Assembly (NCBI GenBank): GCA_037042915.1
Contig: CM073195.1
Coordinates: 682,001 to 746,000 of the forward strand
Source: Auricularia sp. M13
Lineage: Eukaryota > Basidiomycota > Agaricomycetes > Auriculariales > Auriculariaceae
DNA: 64,000 nt
Reading direction: 5' to 3'
Shown here piece by piece: positions 12,301 to 24,685 of this stretch (position 1 is its first letter; the number at the start of each line of letters is the position of its first letter). Both the position numbers and the translations under genes were made by a program. The notes beneath the pieces were generated by a model. It was given only the letters and a program-made list of their open reading frames with translations, made no database searches and was not told the origin of the DNA.

Positions 12301-15300
12301 CTCACTGGGTTTCAACTGTTCCGGTTCTACCGTGTCATCCTCGACGTACCGCGGATGCGACCGCTGCTTGTGAGTATTCTGCTGAATTACCTCCTTGACG
12401 TCGCTCATGGGCTCTGTCGAGTTAGCTGAGCGTGTTCGGCAATTTCACTGGCTTGCTGAACATGAGTATTTTCCTGCTCTTGACCAACTTCATTGCCGCC
12501 CTTTCGCCATACAGATCTTCCGCGGGGATATCGGCAGCGACGCTTTCATGAACTTTGGTCAGCTCTGGAACGCGTTCTTGGCCATGTATCAGGTCCTATC
12601 GTCGGAAAACTGGACGGACGTACTCTACACGACCTCCGAAGCAGAATCTGCCCACAAGCAAGCGATTATATCGGCCCTCTTTGTCACTGGCTGGTTCTTC
12701 TTTGCAAACTGTACGTACTGCAGCACTCCCAAAGCTTGCACTGACGACTCGAAGTCATCCTCGTGCAGCTATTCATCGCTGTAATCAACGAGAATTTTGA
12801 AGTTGCGGAGGAGATCAAGCATAGTCGGCAGTACGATCGCTTCAGAGCGAAAGCAGCGCCAACGGCAGCGCGCGTGCTCTGGCTCGAGAAATTGAATCCA
12901 TACCGCTATTTCAGGGCCAATCCGGAGGCAGTCATAGTCGACAACCTCCCACAGAGCCTGGTCCTCCCGATTCAACGTTCGGTTGTGCAAAATCTGAACA
13001 ATCCAGCGTCCTACGATCGCAGGGTAAGCACCATGGTCAATCTGTACCTTACGATTTTAACCCCTTTCAGAATGACCAGAACGCGGAAGCCAAATCTTCG
13101 TGGATTTCAAGAAGATTCAAGGGATTGCAGGCCCTCTTCGTTGGAGACACGCACAGCGATGACGTTCCCCTGAAAACGCTGCGCCGTCGCAGATTGCGCG
13201 AGTCTGCGGCTACAGAGCCGCAAGATGAAAACGAGAAGCATCTGTGAGCATTGCCGCATAGAATTAGCGCATTGCCTGATTCGAAGACAGCGAGATCCTT
13301 GCTGCTGCAGTCAACACCGACGCTGCCCGGGAAGAGGAAACAGCTAACGATGCGCTTTTCGAGCAACGCGCGCAGAAGGCGGATTTCATTAATGCTCACC
13401 CTGGCTATGACAAGGCGCTGTGGCTTTTTCCGCAGAGTAGCCGCATACGACAACTGTGCCAAAAGTTTGTTATGCCTTCCAGAGGTGAACGCATCTACGG
13501 AAAGCCCACGTCTCCTGTCCTTGACATGACGCTCCGGCTCGTCATCCTCTTGACTGTCATCGGCGGCATCACCGTGGCTGCAATAGCTACACCTGTCTAT
13601 CGCCGAGACTACTACAGGATTCACGGTGTACAGCGCTTCGCCTGGTTCGACATTGCCGACTCCGCCTTTGGCACCGTTCTCCTAGCCGAGTTCGCTATCA
13701 AGATTATAGCAGACGGCTTCGTATTCACGCCCAACGGCTATCTGCTCAGTCTATGGAACGCAGTCGATTTCTTTATCCTCCTCACTGTCATTGGCAGTAT
13801 TGGCGATACGGTCGCTGTCGCAGGCGGTACTCGCGGGGCACTCGATCACTGAAGGCATTTCGCACGCTTAAACTGATCACACTCATCCACGAGCTCCGGG
13901 AAACCTTCCAGTCGCTAATTTTCGCTGGTGCAATGCGTATTCTGGATGCCGCCATGCTGGCTGTGCTCTACATGATTCCTTACGCTATCTGGGGCCTGAA
14001 CATCTTCTCCGGAAAGATGTTCGGCTGCAACGACGAGGAGAGCACTGGAAAGGCGGCCTGCGTCAACGAATTTTTTACTACACCATTCGACGATGCGAAC
14101 TACGCCTACTTGATTCCACGTGTCTGGGATAATCCTTCGGAAGCAACTCAGTGGTCGTTCGACAACTTCCGCTCGTCGATTCTCATTCTCTTCGAAATCG
14201 TATCTCTCGAGGGATGGGTTGATGTTATGCAGGCCGCTCTCTCGATAACAGGACCAGATCAGCAGCCCAGCCAAAACGCCAGCCAAATCAATGCCATCTT
14301 CTTCTTATTCTACATCCTTCTCGGCGCTCTTATCATCCTCACACTCTTCATCAGCATAATCATCGGCAATTTCAGCACGCGCTCTGGCATGGCTCTTTTA
14401 ACCAAGGAACAACGCGAATGGATCGACTTGCAGAAACTCATCCAGCGTCAAAAGCCATCCCAGAGGCCAGAACGTCCGACGTCAGCCTTCCGGCGTTGGT
14501 GCTTCGAGCGTGCCGTCAACAAACATGGATTCTGGTCCAGGACGATGACAGTTATCTTTGTGGCACACATCGGGGCACTTATGTCAGTATCGCGTCAGTT
14601 TGGGATATGTTACTTATCGGTATGCAGGTCGCTGAATTATACCGTCTCAAGACGTGGTGATTTTGTGCGAGGTGCGAGCGTCGACCGACGTGGATCATTG
14701 CACTAACTGTCGCACAGATATTTTCTTTTTAGCGGTCATCTCAACGTACGGACTTGACGTCTTGATACGCTTCATCGGACTTGGTTATGCGAGCTTTCGC
14801 GCCAATGGATGGAACTGGTTCGACTGCATTGTCGTCTGCGGCAGTTGCGGCACAACCATGGCCCTCCTTTCTGGTCAGGACCTGTTTTGGGTCCAACAAG
14901 CTCAGAAGCTATTCCTTGTCAGCATAGCGTTCAAATTGGTGCAAAAGAGTAACAGTCTGAATCAGCTTTTCAAGACCGCTGTGTGAGTGTTCCTTTAGCT
15001 CACATCATCGGCTCTAGCTGACGCTGCACAGCGCGAGTCTGCCGGCGATCATGAAGCTCGTGGTTCTCTGGTTCTGTCTATTCTTATTCTATGCAATTCT
15101 TATGGTGGAGGTCTTTGGCCTCACTCGTTGGGGAAGCGCCGAGTCCCATAACGAAAATTACACTTCGTTGGGACGTGCGTTAGTGATGTTGGCATTCATG
15201 AGCACTGGGTACGTCTGTTTCAAAGTGTCGCTCTTCATTTTATTAACCCTTTGCTGACGCTACGCAGCGAGGGCTGGAACGAGTACATGCACAACTAGTA

Positions 15301-16805
15301 ATGTGTTTTCTTCATGGCTGGGCACGTTCTAATCTGTGTCAGTGCAATCGAGTATCCTCGATGTACCAACTCCGCGCCAGACCGCCCAGAGTCAGACTGT
15401 GGCAGCGCTGGCTGGGCATTCCTCCTCTTCATCTCCTGGAATATTCTCAGCATGGTATGCGGGCAGTAGTATTTCTGCTTATGCCACTAATACCGCATCT
15501 AGTTCATCTTCGTCAACATGTTTACTGGTATGCCAAAACCCTCCCTCGCTCCCTCTTGTTCCAAGCTTATCGCACTGCGGCAGGTGTTGTCGTCGAGAAC
15601 TTTTCATACGTATTCCAGATTTCCGGCGGAACGAAGTCGCTGAATCGCGAGGAAATGCGCGCTTTCAAGAAGGTCTGGGCCGAGTACGCTAACCCGAAGA
15701 CCGGGATGTTGTCGCGTCACAAATTTCCTGCTTTTTTCGGCGTGAGTTTGACCGTAAGCCACGGTGTGTACAGCTGAACATCCTCCAGAAACTGTCTGGC
15801 GTCTTCGAAGTACGGATATATCCCCCTCAAGATCATGTGAAGAATATCCTAGCAAGAGCGTTGGCGACAGACGACGATTATTATCATGCAAGCCCGGACA
15901 CCGTTATCATCGACGGCGTCAACATCACCAGATTGAAGTCTCTCCTCGGCAGCATCGATTACCGTTCTGTAAAGGCAAAGCGCAATCTGTACTGCCGCGT
16001 CTACCACGAGGCCTGCCTCATCGATAAGAAGGAAGGAATGGACTTCACGAGGATGCTGATGATGCTTGCTCATCATAAGCTCATTGACGACGACAGAGCA
16101 TTGGAGTATGAACTTTTCCTCGTGTGCCAGTGCCATGTAGCTGATTCGCCCAGGTTGAAGGATCTTCTGGCTCGGAAAGCCGCAATGGCTGAAGTGATGG
16201 ACCACGTCCGGCTGGACAAAGTACGGTCGCTTCTGCGCATGATTCATCATCGGCGTCGCTTCGTTCGCAGACATGAACTTCGCATGCAATCTCAAAGTCA
16301 GTCTGTCTCGGAAAATAGCCATGGCACGGTTTACTGACGAACTACTTAGGCGTCCCCGACATCATCGTGGAGGGTGCACCCCAGACTCCGCAAATGGGCT
16401 CCAGGGATATTACTCAGGCCGAGTTCTCGGGAGAGCTGACACCAAGTCCGCGGACATCGCAATTCCTTGGTCAAGACTCGACATTCCCTTCACCTCCATC
16501 GTCGCCGCGAAGTCCACGCAGTCGTCGGCGCGTTTCAGACCTTTCGCGATTGTCCAGCGATGATACCTATAGATATTCGTAAGCTCATGGCGCAATTGGT
16601 ATAGCCGTCATTGACCCAGTGACGCGTAGGCGCGACAGCTCGTACTCGCCGCATGACATAACCGTAGAGGAGGATCATACCAATATTTTGACAGCAATGA
16701 ATACTTCGGTCTGGGGAGGTGCGTTAGGCGAAACCTGATTTCGTGCACAGCTCACATTCCACCCAAGAGATGATGCAGCGCGCAGCTCAAGAAGAGGACG
16801 ACTAA
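9361..16805 (+). CDS. CCH1: Voltage-gated-type calcium channel Cch1
   Basis: Pore subunit of the high-affinity Ca2+ system (partner Mid1) in the plasma membrane. I traced 23 exons; with four single bases restored they join in perfect phase to about 2117 residues. Four ion-channel domains follow an Arg/Ser-rich N-terminus. S4-like helices include [17 protein letters not shown] (domain I) and [15 protein letters not shown] (III). The pore loops carry GANGW, SSENW, SLEGW and TGEGW, so the filter reads N/E/E/E. Domain IV S4 has few charges. The C-terminus has an EF-hand-like region and a phosphorylatable Ser/Pro tail ending [11 protein letters not shown]. Frame breaks lie in runs at 9663-9666, 9839-9841, 12502-12504 and 13835-13838, each fixed by one extra base. 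Introns are 44-59 bp, all GT-AG. Confidence 0.93.
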
Positions 16806-17049
16806 AGTCAATTACTTATCTCTACTCGCAATGGACTAGTTTATGTGCATTATCATGTGTAGTTGGATCGTGACCATCATTATTGTATTTTACATTTCCT
16901 GCTTTCAAAGTGCTTTTCGTGACATCGAGAATTGCAGTCAGTCAGGTAAGTATACCATGGAGTTAGAATGCGCAGCGCAATCCTGAAATAAATTCCGCGA
17001 TCAAGTTGGCTTTTGCTTCGCCGTGAATCCTAACAGCGCATCGTCTGCC

Positions 17050-19680
17050 ATGCCAGACCCCTCAACGACTTGGGATGTCCAGACTGGCGAAAGACCCGTA
17101 GCTTCTCCGTACCATGACGCACCCGAGGATGTCGAGGTCGGTCGCAGCTGCGCGATATGCACGCAGTCAATTGACATCGGTGGCACAGAATTCAGGCGAG
17201 CATCACCACCTCATTGCGGGCTCGTCGCGCGAACGAAGAAAATTGAACGACAATCATGACGACTCATATAATGGCACTCTGCCTGCGTTCATGACCAGAC
17301 TTCCAGTCGCTGCGGCAACCCGCAGACGAACGATGTGGATCGCTGGCGTGGGCGTCGTGGTATTCGTTCTGCTTGTCGCATTCTTCCAGTCTTCGTCACC
17401 CCCGAAGGGGTTCAGCAAGAAAGATTTCAGTGCCTGCTACCCTGACAAGGACTTGGAGTGCGGTTTCATAAGGTATGTGACATCCCCTAGCCCAGTGGGA
17501 GCGTCTACTCAATGCCGTCCCTCAGCGTACCTCGCAACTATCTGAACGTCTCTGCAAGGGCGCACAGAGATCGCAGTCGCTCGATATCTTGCTACGGATA
17601 GGAAGAGACGCATAGGGACTATCTTCCTCAATCCAGGTGCAGTTGCTGCAGTCGCTTTGTACGTCGCTGACATCGTCCAGGCGGGCCGGGAGGGTCAGGC
17701 GTGAACTTCGCTTTCCACATAGCCAAGCCGGTACCACGTTTCGAAATTGCCCGTGATATATTCCTGACGCTGGTTAGCTATCTCGCCTGCTCTTAGGACG
17801 ATACGACATTATAGGATTTGACCCAAGAGGCGTCGGGCGCACGCGGTTCGCTCCAGTCATTTTCTGGGACTCACGTTGACCATGTCTCAGCCCTTCTGTA
17901 GCTTGTTTCGCTTCTGCTGCAGAGGACCTGATTTTCCGTGCTAATACCCTCTTGTCCGCGGCTTCGACGTGCCTGCGAAGCTGGATGCACCAGATTCGCG
18001 TGCCTCCATTCTAAGCCAGATGCGTGACTGGATGTCCTGGAGAAAGGCGCTGTTCGAGGTTTGTCAGAATGCACCTGGCAGCGAGGACCTTGTCCATATG
18101 TCGACAACAACCGTTGCTCGCGACATTGATTATATGGCAACCGCTCTCGATGGAGAAGACTCGATGATGTACGAATCCATTTCAAGCAATTATTGCCACT
18201 AATATTCACCCAGAAATTACCTAGGATGTATGTGCGCTGAATGGCCATGTACAAGACTAACCTGGCGCAGTGTCTTATGGCACCATTCTGGGATCCTACC
18301 TGGTCAACATGTACGGCTCTTGGTTATGGTGGAGTCATATCTCATAGTTTTCGTAGGTTTCCTGATCGCGTCGGTCGTGTTGCCATTGACGGCGTGGTTG
18401 ACCCGCAAAAGTGGGCTCAGGAACCCGCCCATACATGGCTTGCTACGTGGATGAATTCAACCGAGCTTGCATATGACTACCTGTTGACTCTATGTGGTTC
18501 TGTGCGTGCTCCTGCGAACTCCTGACATAGAATGCTCATCCTCAGGGAACCAGGCCGGCCCGGAACAATGCTCCCTCGCACGTATGAAGGGCGACTCAGC
18601 ACAAGACATAGGCGCTAGAGTCGAAAGTTTCTTAGAGAAGCTATACAATGAGCCTGCTGCTGTAACTAATGCTCCTCGCCCGGGCGTTATAACATCTGGC
18701 ATGGTACGAAGTGAGTATATGCATAGCGCATGATGCATGTTCTCACTGCCTCTTCAGCTCTGATATACTCTGCCATGACTGCTCCCAAATGGTTTCCTCG
18801 AATTGCGGAAGCAATCGCTGCTGCGATGAAGGGAAATTATACCGAGCTCGCAATTTTGACGATGCAAACAGCAAAACAGCCTTCTCATAGGCAGCCAGGG
18901 GATCACGCGCGTTCCATTATCGCCTGCTTAGATTCGCCGCCATACGAAGCAGATAAGCCAGACACTTGGCCGACGGCGGAGGGACTGGCAGACGCTGCAA
19001 TTGCCAGGCTTAAGGATGTATCGCCTCGCTTCGGGCTTGCGTACGTCTAACTCGCAACGGGTCGTGTTGTGCATACTCATTCATGCATGTAGCCCACTAT
19101 TGACGGAGCCCGATGGTGCCTGTCAGTTCATGGCCAAGACCACAAAGCGACTGCCAGAACGCTTCAAAGGTCCATTCCACAGCAAGCTGCGCAATCCTAT
19201 CCTGATAGTAAACGGAGACACGGACCCGTTAGTCCCTTTCTGCGTTTTCACACCGATGCTGATGGTCCGTTGACAGCCTCACACCTCTCATCAGCGCAAG
19301 ATTCGTAAATAACCAGTTGGGGGAGTCTGCAAGGCTCGTGATACAACGCAATTCACCTGCGGTTCGTCCCTAGCTCCTACGCAGTGTGTGTGACTGAGGC
19401 GTGCAATCCTTCAATAGCACACATCGTTTTGGTTTGGACCATCACTGTGCGTCGCCCGAGCATATCGTCGATTCTTCGTTTCGGGGCTTGTTCCCGAGTC
19501 CAAGGAGACTTTATGCGCCGGCAGCGACCTGTCTATCTTCGATACAGAGGCTTCTCCGGTGCGAGCGCAAGCCGCTTCGCACGACCATGCACCAGACGCG
19601 GAGCTGAGGAGTGTCGTAAAAGACCTCAGCCAAGTGTTGTACAATTGGATACCCATAGGGCTGTCAGTATAGAATAATTC
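17050..19680 (+). CDS. Membrane-anchored alpha/beta hydrolase, TAP-like (peptidase S33) family; possibly broken
   Basis: A short cytoplasmic start is followed by a type II anchor (MWIAGVGVVVFVLLVAFF), then the tripeptidyl-aminopeptidase-like fold. Landmarks are NPGGPGGSGVNF (oxyanion), YDIIGFDPRGVGRTR, TTTVARDIDYMATALDGED, GLSYGT (nucleophile Ser), RVGRVAIDGVVDP, LLTEPDGACQF and the C-terminal RLPERFKGPFHSKLRNPIL followed by GDTDP (Asp). Two frame breaks interrupt it, one near 17555 and one in the CC at 17956-17957. Past 19220 the exons cannot be joined in frame, and I cannot find the usual GHC with the catalytic His. It is either a decaying gene or a mis-sequenced one. The start at 17050 with an intron at 17141-17195 is the best fit but uncertain. 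Confidence 0.6.
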
Positions 19681-20202
19681 AGATGACTAGGATGGACATC
19701 CCAAACGGAGTTGACATTGCGACAGAATGTGCCTATTGTATCTGAGGTATCAGGAGATGCGGTAGACGAGGAGCGATCCTTGAATCAATTGATGTAGCCT
19801 CCGCCGAGGAGACAGCATAGGAAGAGTAATCTGAGCTGGAAGACGAGACACTGGACACACGACAGTTCGAGATACCGAGAGAGAGGAGAGAAGATCCCCG
19901 GACGAGCCAGCAGAGCCCTGCATATTCGCTCACGCAAACACAATGCACGCCGCGAAGAATTCCGCAGAGATAATCACAAAGATTGAAAGAAAGGTACGAG
20001 TATATCGGTACAGACTAAAGTATAGGAGAAGCCGGAGGAACGTAGCTTGCCAATTTCGACGGAGCGGTGTGGGATTTGGTCAAAGAGATGAGAGCTGTCT
20101 CGGAGGCAAACCTTGTGACTGGGCTTGTTCAGACTCCGCTGCTATTCCGTCTCTTCATTTTGCTGGCTCCGGTCTCCGCGGCACAGCGCACGCCCAGCAC
20201 CC
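19681..20202. other. Intergenic, eIF3a promoter side
   Basis: About 520 bp with no supported gene. Short ORFs near 19943 and 20067 run into the eIF3a start region and show no family features. The eIF3a 5' leader and promoter must lie here. Confidence 0.4.
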
Positions 20203-23200
20203 ATGGCGCCCTACACGAAACCCGAGACGGTGCTGAAGCAGGCCGAGGGCCTTCTGGCCGTCGGCCAGACGCACGCCGCGCTCCAGTCCCTCACCGAAAT
20301 GTTCGCCTCGAAACGATTTCGCTCAACGCCGTTAACGTCGCTGGAGCCCATTATGATCCGCTTTGTCGAGCTCTCTGTTGAGCTACGCAAGGGCCGAACG
20401 GCGAAGGAAGGCCTTATGCAATACAAGAACATTGCCCAGAACACGTCCGTCGCCTCGATAGAGACCGTCATCAAGCGCTTCGTGCAGCTTGCGGACCAGA
20501 AGGTCGCAGAGGCTCAAGAAAAAGCCAACCGCGCCGTCGCCCTACTCGACATCGACGACCTCGAGGCATCTGAGACCCCCGAGTCTATCTTACTCGGCGC
20601 GGTGTCCGGCGACCAGAGTAGAGACAGAACCGACCGTGCCCTCGTCACGCCCTGGCTCAAGTTCCTCTGGGAGGCTTACCGTACGGCGCTCGAGACGTTG
20701 AAGAACAATGCACGACTAGAGGCTATCTACCAGGTATTTTCATCGTCCACTGTTGCCACGCGTGCAAGGCGCTGACGCAACGCAGCAAATCGCCATGCAG
20801 GCATTCAAGTTCTGCCTCAAGCACGTGCGCAAGGTCGAATTCAGACGGTTGTGCGAAACGCTCCGTCTGCACCTCGCCAACGTTGCAAAATATGCTCATC
20901 AGCCGCACTCCATCAACCTGTCCGATCCAGACACCCTCCAGCGTCATCTCGACACGAGGTTTGCTCAACTCAATGCAGCCGCTGAGCTTGAGCTGTGGCA
21001 GGAGGCCTTCCGGTCGGTGGAGGATATCCATAATCTGCTTACCCTGGCGAAGAAGGCACCTCGCCCTGCCATGATGGCCAACTACTATGAGAAGCTTGCC
21101 AGGATTTTCCTCACCAGTGGTAACCTGCTCTTCCATGCGGCCGCCTGGGCGCGCTACTTCGTCGTCATTCGCAACGTCGGTGGCAAAACGGACGAAGAGA
21201 TGAGCGCCCTCGCCGGTTTGGTCCTCCTGAGCGCTTTGGCGGTGCCTATAGGTGCAGAAGACCGCGAAGCCGAGGAGGATGCCGGAAAGGTCGTAACTCC
21301 CGTTTGACGGCGCTCTTGGGATTGAGCAAGATGCCTACTCGCGCTGGGCTGCTAAAGGATGCTGTCAGTTATACGCATTTATCACTGAACGAAAATTTGC
21401 TAATTAATTCCTTATAGTTATCGCGCAATATTTTGAAGACATCTCCGTTGCCCATTCAGACGCTCTACACGCTTCTTGAGACTACATTCGATCCACTCGC
21501 TCTGTGCGCCCAGGCTGCTCCTCCACTTCAAGCGCTCGCAGGCACTCTGGAAGTCGGCACCTCGTTGCCCCTTAACGCACCCAGCGAGTCTTCCTACGCG
21601 CCCTACGTGCCGCTCTTGCACAACGTCATCCTCGCTCGTCTCGTATCGCAACTATCTCAGGTCTATTCTTCTGTGCAGATTTCGTTCGTCATGGAGCTCG
21701 TCGCGCCGTTGACCGCCTCGGAGGTGCCCGAGTCCGCAGAGGCCTTCCCGAACACGTCCTCCAGTACCAAGGACGAATCCGCCGTCGAAGCCTTCATAAT
21801 GCTCTCGGCTCGGCGTGGTGAGCTTCGCGTCCGTTTGGACCATGCTGCCGGCACTCTCGATTTCAGTGGTGATGAGTCGCCGAGCACTGTTCTGGAGGGC
21901 CGTGTTCGCTCGCTAGCCGAAGCGCTGCATGCTACTCTCGTCACCATTGCGCCTCCGGCCAAGGAGCTGCCTGGATTTGAGGACCTGGTCGCTGCCGCGG
22001 TCGAGGAGCGTCAGGCACTCACCGTTCGTAGAGCTCTTGTCGCCCGGAGACGAGAACTTCGCAATGAGCTCCAGACGCGCCAAGAGCGCGAGATCGCAGC
22101 CCTCAAGGCAGAGAAGTCACGTCGCGAGAAGGAAGAGGAGGACAGGCGCGTACTCGAAGACATCAAAAAGAAGGAGCGCGAGCGTATGCAAAGGGAGGTG
22201 GAGAGCATTCGTGCGGCGGAGACGAGGAAACTCGCTGAAGCGCTCAAGGAGCGCGGTGGTGTTCAGATCGACCTGCAGGTACGGATATGAAACCTGGATA
22301 TGAAACCTAGCTTGCTTTCCTTTGCTTACATTTTTTGTTCAGGAACTGGATCAACTCGACACAACCAAGTTGCTACAACTCCAGGTCGAGCAGATCGACA
22401 AAGAAAAGCGCGAACTCACGGAGCGCCTTCGCATCGTCTCCAAACGTGTCGATCACTGGGAGCGTGCCCTACGTCGCGAGGAGTTGCCTCTCCTCAAGAA
22501 AGATTTCGAACGGCAACAGGAAGAAGACCGGAAGACACACGAGCTCAGGACGAAGGCAGCTCTGGAAGCCGCCAAAGAGCACCACGCGCAAGAGCTCGAG
22601 ACCAAGAAACGCTTGCTCCGCATGATGGACGATTACAACGCCGCGCGGAGCGTGTTCGCTGGTCGTCGGGGTGAAGAATACGCACGCCGCAAGGAAGAAG
22701 CGCGCCGCAAGATCGAAGAAGAAAAGGCCAAGAGGAAGAAGGCAGTTCTCAAGCAGCGCGAAGAGGAGCGGAAGCGCAGGGAAGAGGAGGAGCGCATCCG
22801 CCGCGAGGAGGAGGAACGCCTGCGCCAAGAGGAAGAAGGTACAGTTTCATTATTCTTTGTCGTGTTCAATCCCTCACGTCAATCTAGAACGCGAGCGCCT
22901 CGAGCAGGAGCGCATTGCAGCGGAAGCAGCTGCACGTGCCGAGGAGGAGCGCAAGGCTCGCGAAAAGGAAGAAAAGATTGCTGCAGAGCGCGCTGCTCGG
23001 CAGGCAGAGCGCGAAAAATTGGAGGAGCAGGCGCGCAGGCAAAGAGAGCGCGAAGAGGAGGCGGAGCGTCGACAGGCGGAGCGTCAGGCCCAAAAATTGC
23101 AGGAGCGTATGGGCGGGTCGAGGTCAAACCCATTCGGTGCTGCACGCCCTGTTTCGACAGCGAACGGCGATGGCGGTGCCTGGAGGTCTTCGCGTGCAGC

Positions 23201-23516
23201 GGCTCCGTCTCCCGTCGAGCCTCCCTTGCGCTCCAGTGGCGGCTACCGTCCACCTGCTGTTCGCGCGGCGCAGGAAGGGTCTCCATCTTCTACAGCGCCG
23301 AGCAGTCCTGCGCTTGGCGGTGGTACCTGGCGCTCACGCATGGCGGCCAAGGAGGCCGGTGCTGCTGCAGGCAGCGGTCGCAGCACGCCAGAACCAGCTG
23401 CCGCTCCTTCGCCCAAGCCAGCCGCAGCCGCTTCACCGAAGCCGCAGGACGACGACGGATTCACGCCGGTCATGAAGCCTAGCAAAGGCGCCTGGAAGCC
23501 GCCTCACCGGCGCTAG
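20203..23516 (+). CDS. TIF32: Translation initiation factor eIF3 subunit a
   Basis: Core scaffold of eIF3, which loads the 43S complex. Exons 20203-20733, 20786-21363, 21418-22278, 22343-22838 and 22888-23516 give about 1031 residues. The N-terminus [18 protein letters not shown] and the PCI-region [20 protein letters not shown] are family-typical. A long charged helix follows ([19 protein letters not shown] style), then a Pro/Ala/Ser-rich tail ending [19 protein letters not shown]. One frame break sits at the AAA run 21286-21288. Adding one A restores [20 protein letters not shown], a strongly conserved stretch, so the break is almost surely not biological in this essential gene. Splicing across it would be phase-compatible but would delete the conserved block. 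Introns are 49-64 bp, all GT-AG. Confidence 0.95.
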
Positions 23517-23614
23517 GTGTACGGATGGAATGATCTACGTCATGTTTTACGGATTTTGTAACGAGTTCCTTACGCGCTGAGTTTGAAATACTACTTTTGA
23601 GTTCTTCGCGTTCG

Positions 23615-24308
23615 ATGTTGTGGCCCCAGGTCTCCATTCCCCAGGCACGCCTGCTGGCGCTAGACACAATACGCAAGCTGGGCGTTGGAGCAACCTTCTC
23701 GTCTAAGGAGCTGTACAACGCCGTGCATACCCACTTTCCGGACGTGAAAGTTGACGAGAATGTCATCCCGCCTTTGCCTGGCCGGCCTCGGCCTGCTCAA
23801 CTGAAGGAGAAGGTCAGGCTGCGGGTGCAGCCTACGGAGCATGGCGTCCTACCTCCTCGGGCAGACCACCCAATTCGCAGCGTGAGGTCCGTTCCAACTT
23901 GTGTGCTGGACAAGCCGCTCTCGCTCACGCTTCCTCCTTCGCAGCTACCTGAAGCATATTGTGCTGGACGATCTCGAACGACGGGGGCTCGTTACGAAGG
24001 TTCATACATTTCGCGAGCCCACAGCGCAAGAATTGGCAGAACGCGACCCGCTCGTGCGCAACCTGCGCGTCTTTCCCAGAAACCCAAAGACGGGCAGGAC
24101 GACTGGCGAGCCTCCGCAACTGCTTAAACGCGTCAACGTCTGGACGTGGCATCTGTCGCCCGCGGGAGAGGAGCTCATACAAAAGGGCTTCGGCGTCGAT
24201 GTCCCGGATGCCACCAAGCCCGTAATGAGTCGCGAAGACAAGGCAGCACTCAAAGCACGCTTCCGGGAAGAGAGGATGTGCGGACCAAGGATTGCGGTCT
24301 GGCAATAA
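23615..24308 (+). CDS. Conserved fungal protein of unknown function
   Basis: Two exons, 23615-23886 and 23945-24308, give 211 residues across a 58-bp GT-AG intron. The N-terminal part (QARLLALDTIRKLGVGATFS, then SKELYNAVHTHFPDVKV) resembles a small helical or winged-helix unit. The join creates DHPIRSVSYLKHIVLDDLER, followed by VNVWTWHLSPAGEELIQKGF and a basic tail ending CGPRIAVWQ. I recall fungal proteins with a similar HPIRSxSYLK motif and Trp-rich strand but cannot name a function. No signal peptide or membrane segment is seen. A mitochondrial role is possible, not shown. The intact ORF and motif-preserving splice support a real gene. Confidence 0.65.
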
Positions 24309-24685
24309 GACGCGTTGCCTGTTGCATGTGAGTCCAGCATATTTTTACTCTATTCTGTGCTCAGTATTTTTTTGCAGTAAATTTATAGTACTTGCAATAC
24401 ATTTACATCCCCTTTTCACGCCTTCGTGAAATTTTATGATTGCAAGACGTGCCCGGCGACGTGTTTGTTTTCCTAGTGAGCTGCTCCGAAGACTCTCCGA
24501 AGTCCATATCCTCAACGGCTGTCGACGCACGTTGCCTGGCAATCGTCCTATCCATGGGCTGACCGTCACTCCGGTTGCGAGCTTTTATTACCGCACTGAA
24601 CGAGCATGTGGAACTACAGCAGCCGGGACACCATAAGTACTGGGGCAAATGTAGAGACCGGCCGAGGGTATCTTGCACTGGACCC
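24309..24685. other. Intergenic, no feature seen
   Basis: About 375 bp, A+T-richer just after the preceding stop (T and A tracts near 24365-24400), as expected for a 3' end. No ORF of note. Confidence 0.4.

Noticed and set aside
21289-21329. 41-bp GT-AG intron in eIF3a that would bypass the frame break
   Set aside because: It would remove the conserved [10 protein letters not shown] block; a missing A in the AAA run explains the break better.
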